Assembly (NCBI GenBank): GCA_022703195.1 | Contig: JAKLEF010000052.1 | Coordinates: 1 to 9,831, forward strand | Direction: 5' to 3' | From: Candidatus Fermentibacterota bacterium | Lineage (GTDB): Bacteria > Fermentibacterota > Fermentibacteria > Fermentibacterales > Fermentibacteraceae | DNA: 9,831 bases | In this document: one piece after another, positions 1 to 6,601 of the stretch | Layout of the letters: every line of letters starts with the position of its first letter | Numbering within the stretch: the stretch's first letter is position 1 | Notes under the pieces: generated by a model | Databases searched by the model: none | The model's input: only the letters and a program-made list of their open reading frames with translations | What the model was told of the DNA's origin: nothing | Translations under genes and position numbers: made by a program

Positions 1-837
1 CTGCTCGACCTCCTGCAGAAGGCCGCGTCGAGCCCGGAATTCACGGAGAGATTCTCCGCCGTCCCCACCCGCGAGGCGCTGGCCCCCATCGCTTCCGCCT
101 CCGACGGAGACGGCCGCCGTGCGCTGAACCTGCTCGAACTCGTCGCCGGCACGGCCGGGGAGGCCGGCTTCACGGCGGAGGACGTGGCCGGGATACTCGA
201 GAAGGCGCTTCTCAGGTACGACAAGAGCGGCGAGGAGCATTACAACCTCATCAGCGCCCTCCACAAGTCCCTCAGGTCCGGCGACGTCGACGCAGCCCTC
301 TACTGGCTCGCGAGGATGATAGTGTCGGGCGAGGATCCGCTCTACATCGCACGAAGGATGATCAGGTTCGCCAGCGAGGACATAGGCCTGGCCGACCCGG
401 GGGCGCTCACGGTGGCCATGCGCGCGGCTGACTCGTACCGGTTCCTGGGCTCCCCCGAAGGGGATCTCGCCCTGGCCGAGGCGGTCTGCTACCTCGCGAC
501 CGCGCCGCGCTCGAATTCGGTCTACATGGCGTGGAAGGCCGCGGTCGACCTCGCCGGATCCTCGGGCAGCCTTCCGGTGCCCCTGGTGATAAGGAACGCC
601 CCGACGCGCCTGATGAAGGACCTCGAATACGGCAGGGGATACCAGTACGCCCACGATGTCGGCGACGGGATCGTGACCCACGTGCACTTCCCGGAGGCCC
701 TCGGCGAACCGGTGATCTACAGGCCCTCGGGATCCGGGCGCGAGGCTGCCATCGCCGAGCGGCTGGCGGCCTGGAGGAGGCTCCGCGAGGAGAAGCGGCG
801 CCTGGAGGGAAGGAGCGGCGAGGGTGTTCGGGGCTGA
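1..837 (+). CDS. rarA: RarA/MgsA-type AAA+ ATPase, C-terminal part (5' truncated)
   Basis: The reading frame is open from base 1 to the TGA at 835-837, giving 278 visible residues of a protein usually about 440 long. The AAA+ core with Walker A and B must lie upstream. Seen: the sensor-2-type motif SDGDGRRALNLLE (residues 34-46), then the family's helical C-terminal region with YDKSGEEHYNLISALHKSLR (73-92), DAALYWLARM, GEDPLYIARRMIRFASEDIG, RNAPTRLMKDLEYGRGYQYA, and a WRRLREEKRRLE tail. Known of the family (E. coli RarA, yeast Mgs1, human WRNIP1): a tetrameric, DNA-stimulated ATPase that acts at stalled forks and DNA ends with SSB and RecA. A family position that usually reads GSDPDAA reads SGDVDAA here, a small deviation. 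A GTG at 184 is internal and not the start. The 3' end overlaps the next gene by 14 bases. The identification is firm from the C-terminal motifs alone. Confidence 0.95.
   Translation: MLDLLQKAASSPEFTERFSAVPTREALAPIASASDGDGRRALNLLELVAGTAGEAGFTAEDVAGILEKALLRYDKSGEEHYNLISALHKSLRSGDVDAALYWLARMIVSGEDPLYIARRMIRFASEDIGLADPGALTVAMRAADSYRFLGSPEGDLALAEAVCYLATAPRSNSVYMAWKAAVDLAGSSGSLPVPLVIRNAPTRLMKDLEYGRGYQYAHDVGDGIVTHVHFPEALGEPVIYRPSGSGREAAIAERLAAWRRLREEKRRLEGRSGEGVRG
811..815 (+). promoter_or_regulatory. Shine-Dalgarno for pcm
   Basis: AGGAG, within GGGAAGGAG, lies 8 bases before the GTG at 824 and inside the 3' end of rarA. Its spacing supports GTG 824 over the ATG at 869. The ATG start would also remove the conserved N-terminal helix. 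Confidence 0.65.
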
Positions 838-1477
838 CTCGGGGCCGGCCGCAATCCTGCGCAGGGAGATGGTCGAGTGCCAGGTCGCGGCCCGCGGCGT
901 AACCGAGCCGTCGGTGCTCGAGGCGATGTCGGAGGTCCCCAGGCATCTCTTCATCGAGGGGGCCGACCTCCGGACGGCCTACGGCGACCACCCCGTCCCG
1001 ATCCGGTCGGGTCAGACCGTCTCGCAGCCCTTCGTCGTGGCCCTCATGCTCTCGATGGCCTCGCCCCTCGGCGGGAGGAAGGTGCTCGAGATAGGAACGG
1101 GCTCCGGCTACCAGACCGCCCTTCTAGCCAGGATGGGCGCCCGGGTGGTCTCCCTCGACGTGCTGCCCGGGCTTTGCATCGAGGCGCTGGCGCGCCTGAG
1201 GATGCTCGGCCTGTCAGACTCCGTCGCGGTCATAGCGGCGGACGGCTACTCCGGCTGGGTGCCGGCGGCCCCGTATGATGCGATCATCGTCTCCGCGGCC
1301 CCTCCCGCTATGCCCGCCGGGCTGCCCGGACAGCTCTCGCAGGGCGGGCGGCTCGTCATCCCAGTCGGGGGTGCATTCCAGCAGCTCGTGCTCGTGGAGA
1401 GGACGCCGGAGGGCTTCGCCGAGAGAGCGGGAGATCCCGTGAGGTTCGTGCCCCTGGTTCATCCCGGGGGGCGGTGA
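824..1477 (+). CDS. pcm: Protein-L-isoaspartate O-methyltransferase
   Basis: Repairs isoaspartyl residues in aged proteins by transferring methyl from S-adenosylmethionine to the abnormal carboxylate; cytosolic. The 217 residues match the usual family length of about 205-220. Seen: the family N-terminal helix (ILRREMVECQVAARGV, 11-26), EAMSEVPRHLF (33-43), the substrate-side motif RSGQTVSQP (61-69) with Ser67, SAM-binding motif I LEIGTGSGYQ (88-97), the PYDAIIVSAAPP strand (150-161), and GGRLVIPVG (174-182). The acidic residue after motif I, often Glu, is Asp112 here, which should still hold the SAM ribose. GTG 824 is chosen because it has a good Shine-Dalgarno and keeps the N-terminal helix. 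The start lies inside rarA (14-base overlap), suggesting coupled translation. The stop is 3 bases before the next ATG. Confidence 0.95.
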   Translation: MFGADSGPAAILRREMVECQVAARGVTEPSVLEAMSEVPRHLFIEGADLRTAYGDHPVPIRSGQTVSQPFVVALMLSMASPLGGRKVLEIGTGSGYQTALLARMGARVVSLDVLPGLCIEALARLRMLGLSDSVAVIAADGYSGWVPAAPYDAIIVSAAPPAMPAGLPGQLSQGGRLVIPVGGAFQQLVLVERTPEGFAERAGDPVRFVPLVHPGGR

Positions 1478-1480
1478 GGA

Positions 1481-2311
1481 ATGGCCGGGAGCGGCGACAC
1501 CGCCGCATCGCAGGCGTTCCGGAGGGTCCGGGTGACCGTGGAGGGGGAGCCCGGCGCGGCCGTCCCCTCCGCCGGCGACTTCCGCGTGGTCGTTTCAGAC
1601 GTCCCCGGAGCGGGTTCCGGGGCGCACCTCAGACTCCCCGCGACAGGCGGGCTGACCCCGGGCGTGCTGTCCGTGCTCGGCGCCTTCGACAGCCCCGCGC
1701 TTGCGGCGAGGCTCCTGGCCGCGGCGTCGGCCGGGCTTCTCGCGCCAATGTTCGTCCACGTCCTCAACAACAGCCTGGTCGGGCTGATCGGCAACCTGGA
1801 CCTGGCCGCGATGTACGGATGGGAGGGGGAGGACTCGGCCCGGACCTGCCGCAGTGCCGCGGAAGCGGCGGCCGATCTCTCGGGAAGGCTCGGGGAGCTT
1901 TCCTCGGTGTCCGAGGCCGTTTCGGACTCCGCCTCGGGGGCCGGCCCCTGGCTGATGGACGCATGCCGTGCCGCCTGCGGCAGATCGGTGGATGCATCGA
2001 CGGAATGGCCTGCCTGGGCCGTGTCGTTCTCCCCGGCATGCCTCGGCCTGTCAGCCGCTTGCCTGCTCTCCCTCGGAGGGGCCGGGAGGTTCAGTGCTGC
2101 TCCTGCCGACCGTGGGACCGCCATCGATTTCGAATGGGAGAGGGAGGGCCCGTTCGATGTCGATCCCGCGGTGAAGTCGTTTTCCGTGCCTCTGCTGGTG
2201 GCTCTCTCGGCGCTGTCGGCATTCCCGGGCGGCGGGCGGCTCGACGTGCCGGGATGGGGCGACGAATCGGGGACCATGCGGTTCCTCAGGGAGGGTGATC
2301 TTTCTGTCTGA
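1481..2311 (+). CDS. Degenerate histidine-kinase-like protein (DHp H-box plus eroded ATPase domain), function unknown
   Basis: A 276-residue protein with no signal peptide or membrane segment, so probably cytosolic. I do not recognise a named family. Seen: residues 1-80 have no clear motif. Residues 91-109 read FVHVLNNSLVGLIGNLDLA, a close match to the H-box of HisKA-type kinases (typically HExNNPLxxIxGNxxL) with the phospho-acceptor-type His93 kept, followed by a second helix-like stretch (about 120-150). Residues 187-220 (with SAACLLSLGGAGRFS) and 231-270 (FPGGGRLDV, then ESGTMRFL) resemble the N-box helix/strand and the final GGRL-V--GxGT-F region of HATPase_c. The catalytic Asn of the N-box, the DxGxG box and the GLGL lid glycines are missing. 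Inference: a pseudo-kinase or ChpT-like phosphotransfer protein that kept the dimerisation/phospho-acceptor part and lost ATP binding. It starts 3 bases after pcm and overlaps rnr by 17 bases. The coding call is firm; the fold assignment is moderate. Confidence 0.75.
   Translation: MAGSGDTAASQAFRRVRVTVEGEPGAAVPSAGDFRVVVSDVPGAGSGAHLRLPATGGLTPGVLSVLGAFDSPALAARLLAAASAGLLAPMFVHVLNNSLVGLIGNLDLAAMYGWEGEDSARTCRSAAEAAADLSGRLGELSSVSEAVSDSASGAGPWLMDACRAACGRSVDASTEWPAWAVSFSPACLGLSAACLLSLGGAGRFSAAPADRGTAIDFEWEREGPFDVDPAVKSFSVPLLVALSALSAFPGGGRLDVPGWGDESGTMRFLREGDLSV
2288..2294 (+). promoter_or_regulatory. Shine-Dalgarno abutting the annotated rnr start
   Basis: AGGGAGG sits directly against the GTG at 2295 with no spacer, which is too close for normal initiation. 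It is correctly spaced (9 bases) for a CTG at 2304 in the same frame. Either that CTG is used, or the gene is mainly translated by coupling with the upstream gene, which stops at 2309-2311. Confidence 0.4.
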
Positions 2312-4364
2312 CAAGCTTCCGGCTTCGGTCAGGGACGCAGTGCTGGGGGTCTTCGAGGACGCGCCCGGCGCGAGGCTCACGGCCGGGGAGATATCCGCGC
2401 GTTCGGGGATGGAGGGCCTGGGCGATGCGATACAGGAGATGGTCGCCCTGGGCTTCCTCTGCCGGACCGGCAAGGGCAGGTTCACGGCCTGCGGGACCAT
2501 GGGGCTCCACAGGGGCAGGCTGAGGGTCAGGGCCAACGGCTCGGGCTCGGTGGCGTCCCCCGCGGGCAGGATACTGATCGACAGCGGGAGGATAGGCGGA
2601 GCCATCGACGGCGACATCGTGCTCGTCAAGCTCGTGAGGGGCGGCGGGCGCCACCTCTCCCTCCCCGAGGGATCCATCGTCTCCGTGGTCGAGCGGACCA
2701 GGAGCGGCGTGAGCGGGGTCCTGAGGAGGGCCGGGGAGGGCTGGATGCTCGACCCGGTCGATCCTTCGCTGCCCCGGGGCATCCGCATCGCCGCCGAGCG
2801 GATGGACGGGCTCAGGGAGGGCAAGGTGGTCTGGGGGACCCTGGACCCGCCGGGCAGGAAGGTCACTGCCAGGCTCTCCGGCCTGCTGGGCGACGGGCTG
2901 ACGCCCTCGGTCTACATGGACGCCATCTGCCGCGATCACGGCTTCTCCGATTCGTTCCCGTCGGAAGTCCTTGCAGCGGCGTCCGGGGCTGCTCTCGGAA
3001 GGCCCTCGCCGGAGGGCAGGAGGGATCTCAGGGATCTGGCCGTGATCACGGTCGATCCGGTCGACGCAAGGGATTTCGACGACGCGGTCTCGCTTTCCAG
3101 GACGCCCGCCGGCTGGCTGCTCGGGGTGCACATTGCCGACGTAGCGGCCTACGTGCCCAGGGGCGGGCCCGTGGACCGGGAGGCCGCCTCACGGGGGACG
3201 AGCGTCTACCTGCCCGACAGGGTCGTCCCGATGCTCCCCGAGTCTCTCTCGAACGGCGCCTGCAGCCTGGGACCGGGGGAGGACAAGCTCGCCAGGACCG
3301 TGATGCTCAGCTACGACCGCTCAGGCAGGAGGATCTCCTACGAGGTCTTCCCCTCGGTGATAAGGTCGTCGGCGAGGCTCTGCTACGAGGAGGCCCTGCT
3401 CGGCATGAGGGGGGCCGGATCGGGGCACGCCGCGGCGGACGGCCTCCTCCGCGACATGGCCGAGCTCTCCTCCCTGCTCGACAGGGGGCGCGAGTCGAGA
3501 GGGGCGCTCGACCTCGGGAGCTACGAGTTCGAGGTGAGGTTCGGCCCGGACGGCTGGCCGTCTGAGTTCGTCAGGTCCTCCGACGACGAGTCGCACAGGA
3601 TGATCGAGAACTTCATGGTCGAGGCCAACAGGGCCGTCGCGGAGATGTGCGGGTACGGCGGCTGGCCCGTCCTGTACCGCGTTCACGGCAAGCCCGACAG
3701 GGACTCCGCGGTGCGCCTGCGGACCGAGCTCGAGGCCCTCGGGATATCGCTTCCCAGGGGCAGGATGCCCTCCTCGCGCGACCTTTCGAAGCTCCTCGAA
3801 GGGGCCAGGTCGACCCCGGCCTTCCCGCTCGCCAGGGAGGCCGTGCTCAGATCGTTGAAGAAGGCCGTCTACAGCGCTGAGGATTCGGGCCATTTCGGGC
3901 TGGGCCTCGCGAACTACATGCATTTCACCAGCCCGATCCGGCGGTATCCCGACCTGGTGGTGCACCAGGTCCTCGGCCGCATCGAGGAGGACGGGAGGAT
4001 CCCCGCCGGCGGGGACTGGGACGGGGACGCGGCCGGCATGGCGGAGGAGTGCAGCGGCACCGAACAGGCCGCTGAGGACGCCGAGAGGGAGAGCCTGGAG
4101 ATGATGGCCCTCCTGTACCTTTCGAAGAGGCCCGGCGGCGAGTACCAGGGCGTCGTGAGCGGAGTGGAGGACTTCGGCGTCTTCGTCAGGCTAGCCGATC
4201 TTCCCCTGGACGGCCTCGCGCCCGCAAGGCTGCACTACGGCAGGGGATCTCTGCTCGACTCCCTCAGGCCAGGCAGCCGGGTGACGGTGGAGGTCCACTC
4301 GGTGGATCCCGGTCTCAGGCAGCTGACCCTCAGGTTGAGGAAGGCGGGGAACGATGCCGTCTGA
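2295..4364 (+). CDS. rnr: RNase R/VacB-type 3'-5' exoribonuclease (RNB family)
   Basis: Processive hydrolytic 3'-5' exoribonuclease that degrades structured RNA; cytosolic. Domains in order over 689 residues: a winged-helix-like N-terminus (about 8-64), two cold-shock/OB domains (about 68-116 and 124-185), the RNB catalytic domain (about 243-565), and an S1 domain (about 614-683) with EDFGVFVRL. Metal-binding aspartates are all present in TVDPVDARDFDDA: Asp254, Asp260, Asp262 and Asp263, matching the spacing of RNase II Asp201/207/209/210. GVHIADVAAYV (277-287), LPDRVVPMLPESLSNGACSL (306-325) and HFTSPIRRYPDLVVHQVL (543-560) are typical. It is shorter than E. coli RNase R (813) because the long basic C-terminal tail is absent; a winged-helix N-terminus favours RNase R over RNase II. 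GTG 2295 is the conventional start, but CTG 2304 fits the ribosome site better; GTG 2340 would cut into the winged helix. It overlaps neighbours by 17 and 11 bases. Confidence 0.93.
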   Translation: MIFLSDKLPASVRDAVLGVFEDAPGARLTAGEISARSGMEGLGDAIQEMVALGFLCRTGKGRFTACGTMGLHRGRLRVRANGSGSVASPAGRILIDSGRIGGAIDGDIVLVKLVRGGGRHLSLPEGSIVSVVERTRSGVSGVLRRAGEGWMLDPVDPSLPRGIRIAAERMDGLREGKVVWGTLDPPGRKVTARLSGLLGDGLTPSVYMDAICRDHGFSDSFPSEVLAAASGAALGRPSPEGRRDLRDLAVITVDPVDARDFDDAVSLSRTPAGWLLGVHIADVAAYVPRGGPVDREAASRGTSVYLPDRVVPMLPESLSNGACSLGPGEDKLARTVMLSYDRSGRRISYEVFPSVIRSSARLCYEEALLGMRGAGSGHAAADGLLRDMAELSSLLDRGRESRGALDLGSYEFEVRFGPDGWPSEFVRSSDDESHRMIENFMVEANRAVAEMCGYGGWPVLYRVHGKPDRDSAVRLRTELEALGISLPRGRMPSSRDLSKLLEGARSTPAFPLAREAVLRSLKKAVYSAEDSGHFGLGLANYMHFTSPIRRYPDLVVHQVLGRIEEDGRIPAGGDWDGDAAGMAEECSGTEQAAEDAERESLEMMALLYLSKRPGGEYQGVVSGVEDFGVFVRLADLPLDGLAPARLHYGRGSLLDSLRPGSRVTVEVHSVDPGLRQLTLRLRKAGNDAV

Positions 4365-5103
4365 ACGTGTCTATATGGATCTGGCGTCCGACATCTCGGC
4401 ATGGATGGCCGGAAGGGTGGCGGGCGCGGGCGCGAGCGGGGTCGTGCTGGGCCTGAGCGGCGGTGTCGATTCCGCAGTGTCAGCCTTCCTGGCGGCCAGG
4501 GCGCTCGGAGGGGGATCGGTGCTGGCGGTCAACATGCCCTGCGGCAGCGATCCGGTCGACGAGGCCCTTGCATCCGAGACCGCCCGGGCCGCCGGAGTGG
4601 GATACCGGGTCGTGGAACTCGATGCCGCCTACGCAGCCATGGTCTCGGCCTGCGGGCTGGAGGGAGCGCCCGGGATCGTGAAGGCCAACATCAAGCCACG
4701 GCTGAGGATGGCGGTGCTGTATGCCCTGTCCGGGGGCAGGCTGGTCACGGGCTCGGGGAACTACTCCGAACACCTCGTCGGTTACTCGACGAAGTGGGGC
4801 GACGGGGCCTGCGACATCGCCCCCCTCGCGAGGCTCTACAAGGACGAGGTCTACGGGCTCGCGAGGGTGCTGGGAGTCCCCCGCGGAGTCGTCGACCGCC
4901 CCCCGACCGCGGGGCTCTGGGCGGGGCAGACTGACGAGGGCGAGATGGGTTTCACATATCTCGACCTGAGGCGCAGATTCGAAGGGCATGCCGTCGACCC
5001 GGCGGTCGCGGCAAGGATCGACGCGCTCGGCAGGGCCGGGGCGCACAAGAGGGAGTCTATACCGTTCTTCGAAGCGAGGGAGTGGTTCGCAACACATGGC
5101 TAG
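4354..5103 (+). CDS. nadE: NAD+ synthetase, ammonia-dependent type
   Basis: Catalyses the last step of NAD+ synthesis: ATP-dependent amidation of nicotinic acid adenine dinucleotide via an adenylated intermediate. The 249 residues contain only the synthetase domain, without the N-terminal nitrilase-type glutaminase of the larger form, so free ammonia or an external donor is expected. Seen: the ATP-pyrophosphatase P-loop SGGVDSAV (35-42), NIKPRLRMAVLYALS (112-126), VTGSGNYSEHLVGYSTKWGD (131-150), then DIAPLARLYKDEVYGLARVLGV (154-175 region) and PPTAGLWAGQTDEGEMG (183-199), all diagnostic. ATG 4354 is preceded by a purine-rich GAGGAAGGCGGGGA stretch; the in-frame ATG at 4375 (Met8) is the only close alternative. 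It overlaps rnr by 11 bases and purH by 8, so it should be co-translated with both. Confidence 0.95.
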   Translation: MPSERVYMDLASDISAWMAGRVAGAGASGVVLGLSGGVDSAVSAFLAARALGGGSVLAVNMPCGSDPVDEALASETARAAGVGYRVVELDAAYAAMVSACGLEGAPGIVKANIKPRLRMAVLYALSGGRLVTGSGNYSEHLVGYSTKWGDGACDIAPLARLYKDEVYGLARVLGVPRGVVDRPPTAGLWAGQTDEGEMGFTYLDLRRRFEGHAVDPAVAARIDALGRAGAHKRESIPFFEAREWFATHG

Positions 5104-6574
5104 ACACGCGCTCTTGAGCTGCTATTCCAAGCAGGACGTCCCGGCGCTCGCCCGCGGCCTCCACGACCTGGGCTGGGTGCTCCACGCATCCGGGGGCACC
5201 GCCGGCTGCATCACGGAACTGGGCATCCCGGTGTCGCCCACGGAAGAGATCACCGGCATCTCCTCCATGCTGGGCGGGAGGGTGAAGACCCTCCATCCCG
5301 CGCTCCACGCCGGGATCCTGGCGGCCGGCGAGGACCGGGCACGCATGGAGGCCGAAGGAGGCATCGTCTTCGACCTCGTCGCGGTGGACTTCTACCCCTT
5401 CTCCTCCCGCTCCGGCACCCCCGGCGACGATCCTTCCGCAGTCGAGCTGATAGACGTCGGCGGGCCCGCCATGGCCCGGGCCGCGGCCAAGAACTACGTA
5501 CACGTCATCTCCGCGGCAGGCGGGGACTGCTTCGGGGAGGTCCTCGAAGCCATCGCCGGAAAGCGCGACGATGTCGTGTTCAGGCGCGCGATGGCCTCAC
5601 GCACCTTCGACGCGGCAGCCTCCTACGATCTCGCTGTCTCGCTCAAGCTGGCCGAGGGCATCGAACCGGGGCTCCGCTACGGCGAGAACCCCCATCAGGC
5701 CGCATGGGTGCATTTCGGCGCCAGGAGGGAGGGCTTCTCGGCCGCCTCGCTCCTCCACGGCGATGCGCTCAGCTACAACAACTACCTCGACGCCTCGGCC
5801 GCGTGGGACCTGGTGAGCGACCTGCCCGGGAAGGCGCTGGTCGTGGTGAAGCACGGCAACCCGTGCATCGCCGCGCGCGCCGACGACCTCGCCACCGCCT
5901 GGGAGTGGGCCTTCGCAGCGGATTCCGACTCCCCGTACGGAGGCGTGCTGGCTGTCAATTCCACCTTGGACACTGCCCTGGTGGACCGGCTGAAGGGCCT
6001 CTTCCTCGAGCTGGTGCTGGCTCCCGGATTCGAACAGGGAGCTCTGGACAGGCTCAGGACGAGGAAGAAGCTGAGGGTTCTCGGCATGCCGCCGGGTCGC
6101 GAGACCGGCCTCCAGATCAGGAGCATCTGGGGCGCCCTGCTCTTGCAGGAACCCGATCCCGGAGCGGCGGGCGACCTCTCCTCCGCAGTGCCGGCCGGCA
6201 CGAGGCCGCCCTCGGCCGGCGAGGCGAAGGCGATGGACCTGGCATGGCGGATCTGCAGGACGGTGAAGAGCAATGCCATGGTGGTCTGCGGACCCGATGC
6301 CGCGCTGGGCATCGGGGCCGGCCAGATGAGCAGGATAGAGAGCCTCGACCTGGCCATCCGGAAGGCGGCTGCCGCCGGGCTCGACATCCGCGGGGCGGCT
6401 CTCGCCAGCGACGGGCTGATACCCTTCCGCGACACGGTCGACAAGGCCGCCTCCGCGGGCATAACGGCCATCGTCCAGCCCGGCGGTTCGCTCAGGGACG
6501 AGGAGGTCTTCAGGGCTGCCGAAGAGGCCGGCATCACGATGCTGCTCACCGGCCGCAGGCACTTCAGGCACTGA
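5096..6574 (+). CDS. purH: Bifunctional AICAR formyltransferase / IMP cyclohydrolase
   Basis: Carries out the last two steps of purine synthesis: formyl transfer from 10-formyl-THF to AICAR, then closure to IMP. The 492 residues are slightly shorter than usual (about 510-525). The N-terminal cyclohydrolase (MGS-like) domain shows SGGTAGCITELGIPV (32-46), EITGISSMLGGRVKTLHP (51-68), and IDVGGPAMARAAAKNY (119-134). The C-terminal transformylase domain shows LRYGENPHQAAW (193-204), LSYNNYLDASAAW (225-237), the catalytic Lys-His pair in VKHGNPC (251-257), KSNAMV (391-396), GIGAGQMSR (405-413) and the classic RHFRH end. Two normally well-kept spots differ: PCG reads PCI, and the usual SAFGG reads SPYGG. 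ATG 5096 begins the conserved N-terminus; 36 more residues are open upstream to 4988, but they overlap nadE and have no family resemblance. It overlaps nadE by 8 bases. Confidence 0.95.
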   Translation: MARHALLSCYSKQDVPALARGLHDLGWVLHASGGTAGCITELGIPVSPTEEITGISSMLGGRVKTLHPALHAGILAAGEDRARMEAEGGIVFDLVAVDFYPFSSRSGTPGDDPSAVELIDVGGPAMARAAAKNYVHVISAAGGDCFGEVLEAIAGKRDDVVFRRAMASRTFDAAASYDLAVSLKLAEGIEPGLRYGENPHQAAWVHFGARREGFSAASLLHGDALSYNNYLDASAAWDLVSDLPGKALVVVKHGNPCIAARADDLATAWEWAFAADSDSPYGGVLAVNSTLDTALVDRLKGLFLELVLAPGFEQGALDRLRTRKKLRVLGMPPGRETGLQIRSIWGALLLQEPDPGAAGDLSSAVPAGTRPPSAGEAKAMDLAWRICRTVKSNAMVVCGPDAALGIGAGQMSRIESLDLAIRKAAAAGLDIRGAALASDGLIPFRDTVDKAASAGITAIVQPGGSLRDEEVFRAAEEAGITMLLTGRRHFRH

Positions 6575-6589
6575 TCCGGCCGGGCCGGA
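6575..6589 (+). repeat. GC-rich palindrome between purH and the transglycosylase gene
   Basis: TCCGGCC-G-GGCCGGA begins immediately after the purH stop. As RNA it could form a stem of about 6 pairs with a 3-base loop. No T-run follows, so it is not a standard intrinsic terminator. Its 3' arm (GGA at 6587-6589) shares bases with the Shine-Dalgarno of the next gene, so a folded stem could partly mask initiation. In DNA this rich in GC a chance palindrome of this size is also possible. Confidence 0.4.
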
Positions 6590-6597
6590 GGAGGGAG
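6587..6597 (+). promoter_or_regulatory. Strong Shine-Dalgarno supporting the TTG start at 6602
   Basis: GGAGGAGGGAG lies just before the TTG at 6602. The purH stop TGA at 6572-6574 is in the same frame. TTG 6602 is the only ATG, GTG or TTG codon between that stop and the hydrophobic signal sequence, so the site and the need for a signal peptide together fix this start. Confidence 0.7.
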
Positions 6598-6601
6598 CGG
6601 T

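Noticed and set aside
1459..2277. A 272-codon antisense open frame opposite the kinase-like gene
   Set aside because: Rich in Pro, Ser, Arg and Ala with no motif. The + strand frame has recognisable motifs and fits the operon spacing. Long antisense frames are common in GC-rich DNA.
4988..5095. Longer purH start giving 36 extra residues
   Set aside because: The extra segment is Arg/Ser-rich, lies inside nadE and has no counterpart in the family. ATG 5096 starts directly at the conserved N-terminus.
5597..6571. A 324-codon antisense open frame opposite purH
   Set aside because: Low-information composition and no family resemblance; it lies wholly within a gene whose protein is clearly PurH.
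6575..6601. Intrinsic terminator after purH
   Set aside because: The short palindrome is followed by a purine-rich ribosome site instead of a T-run.
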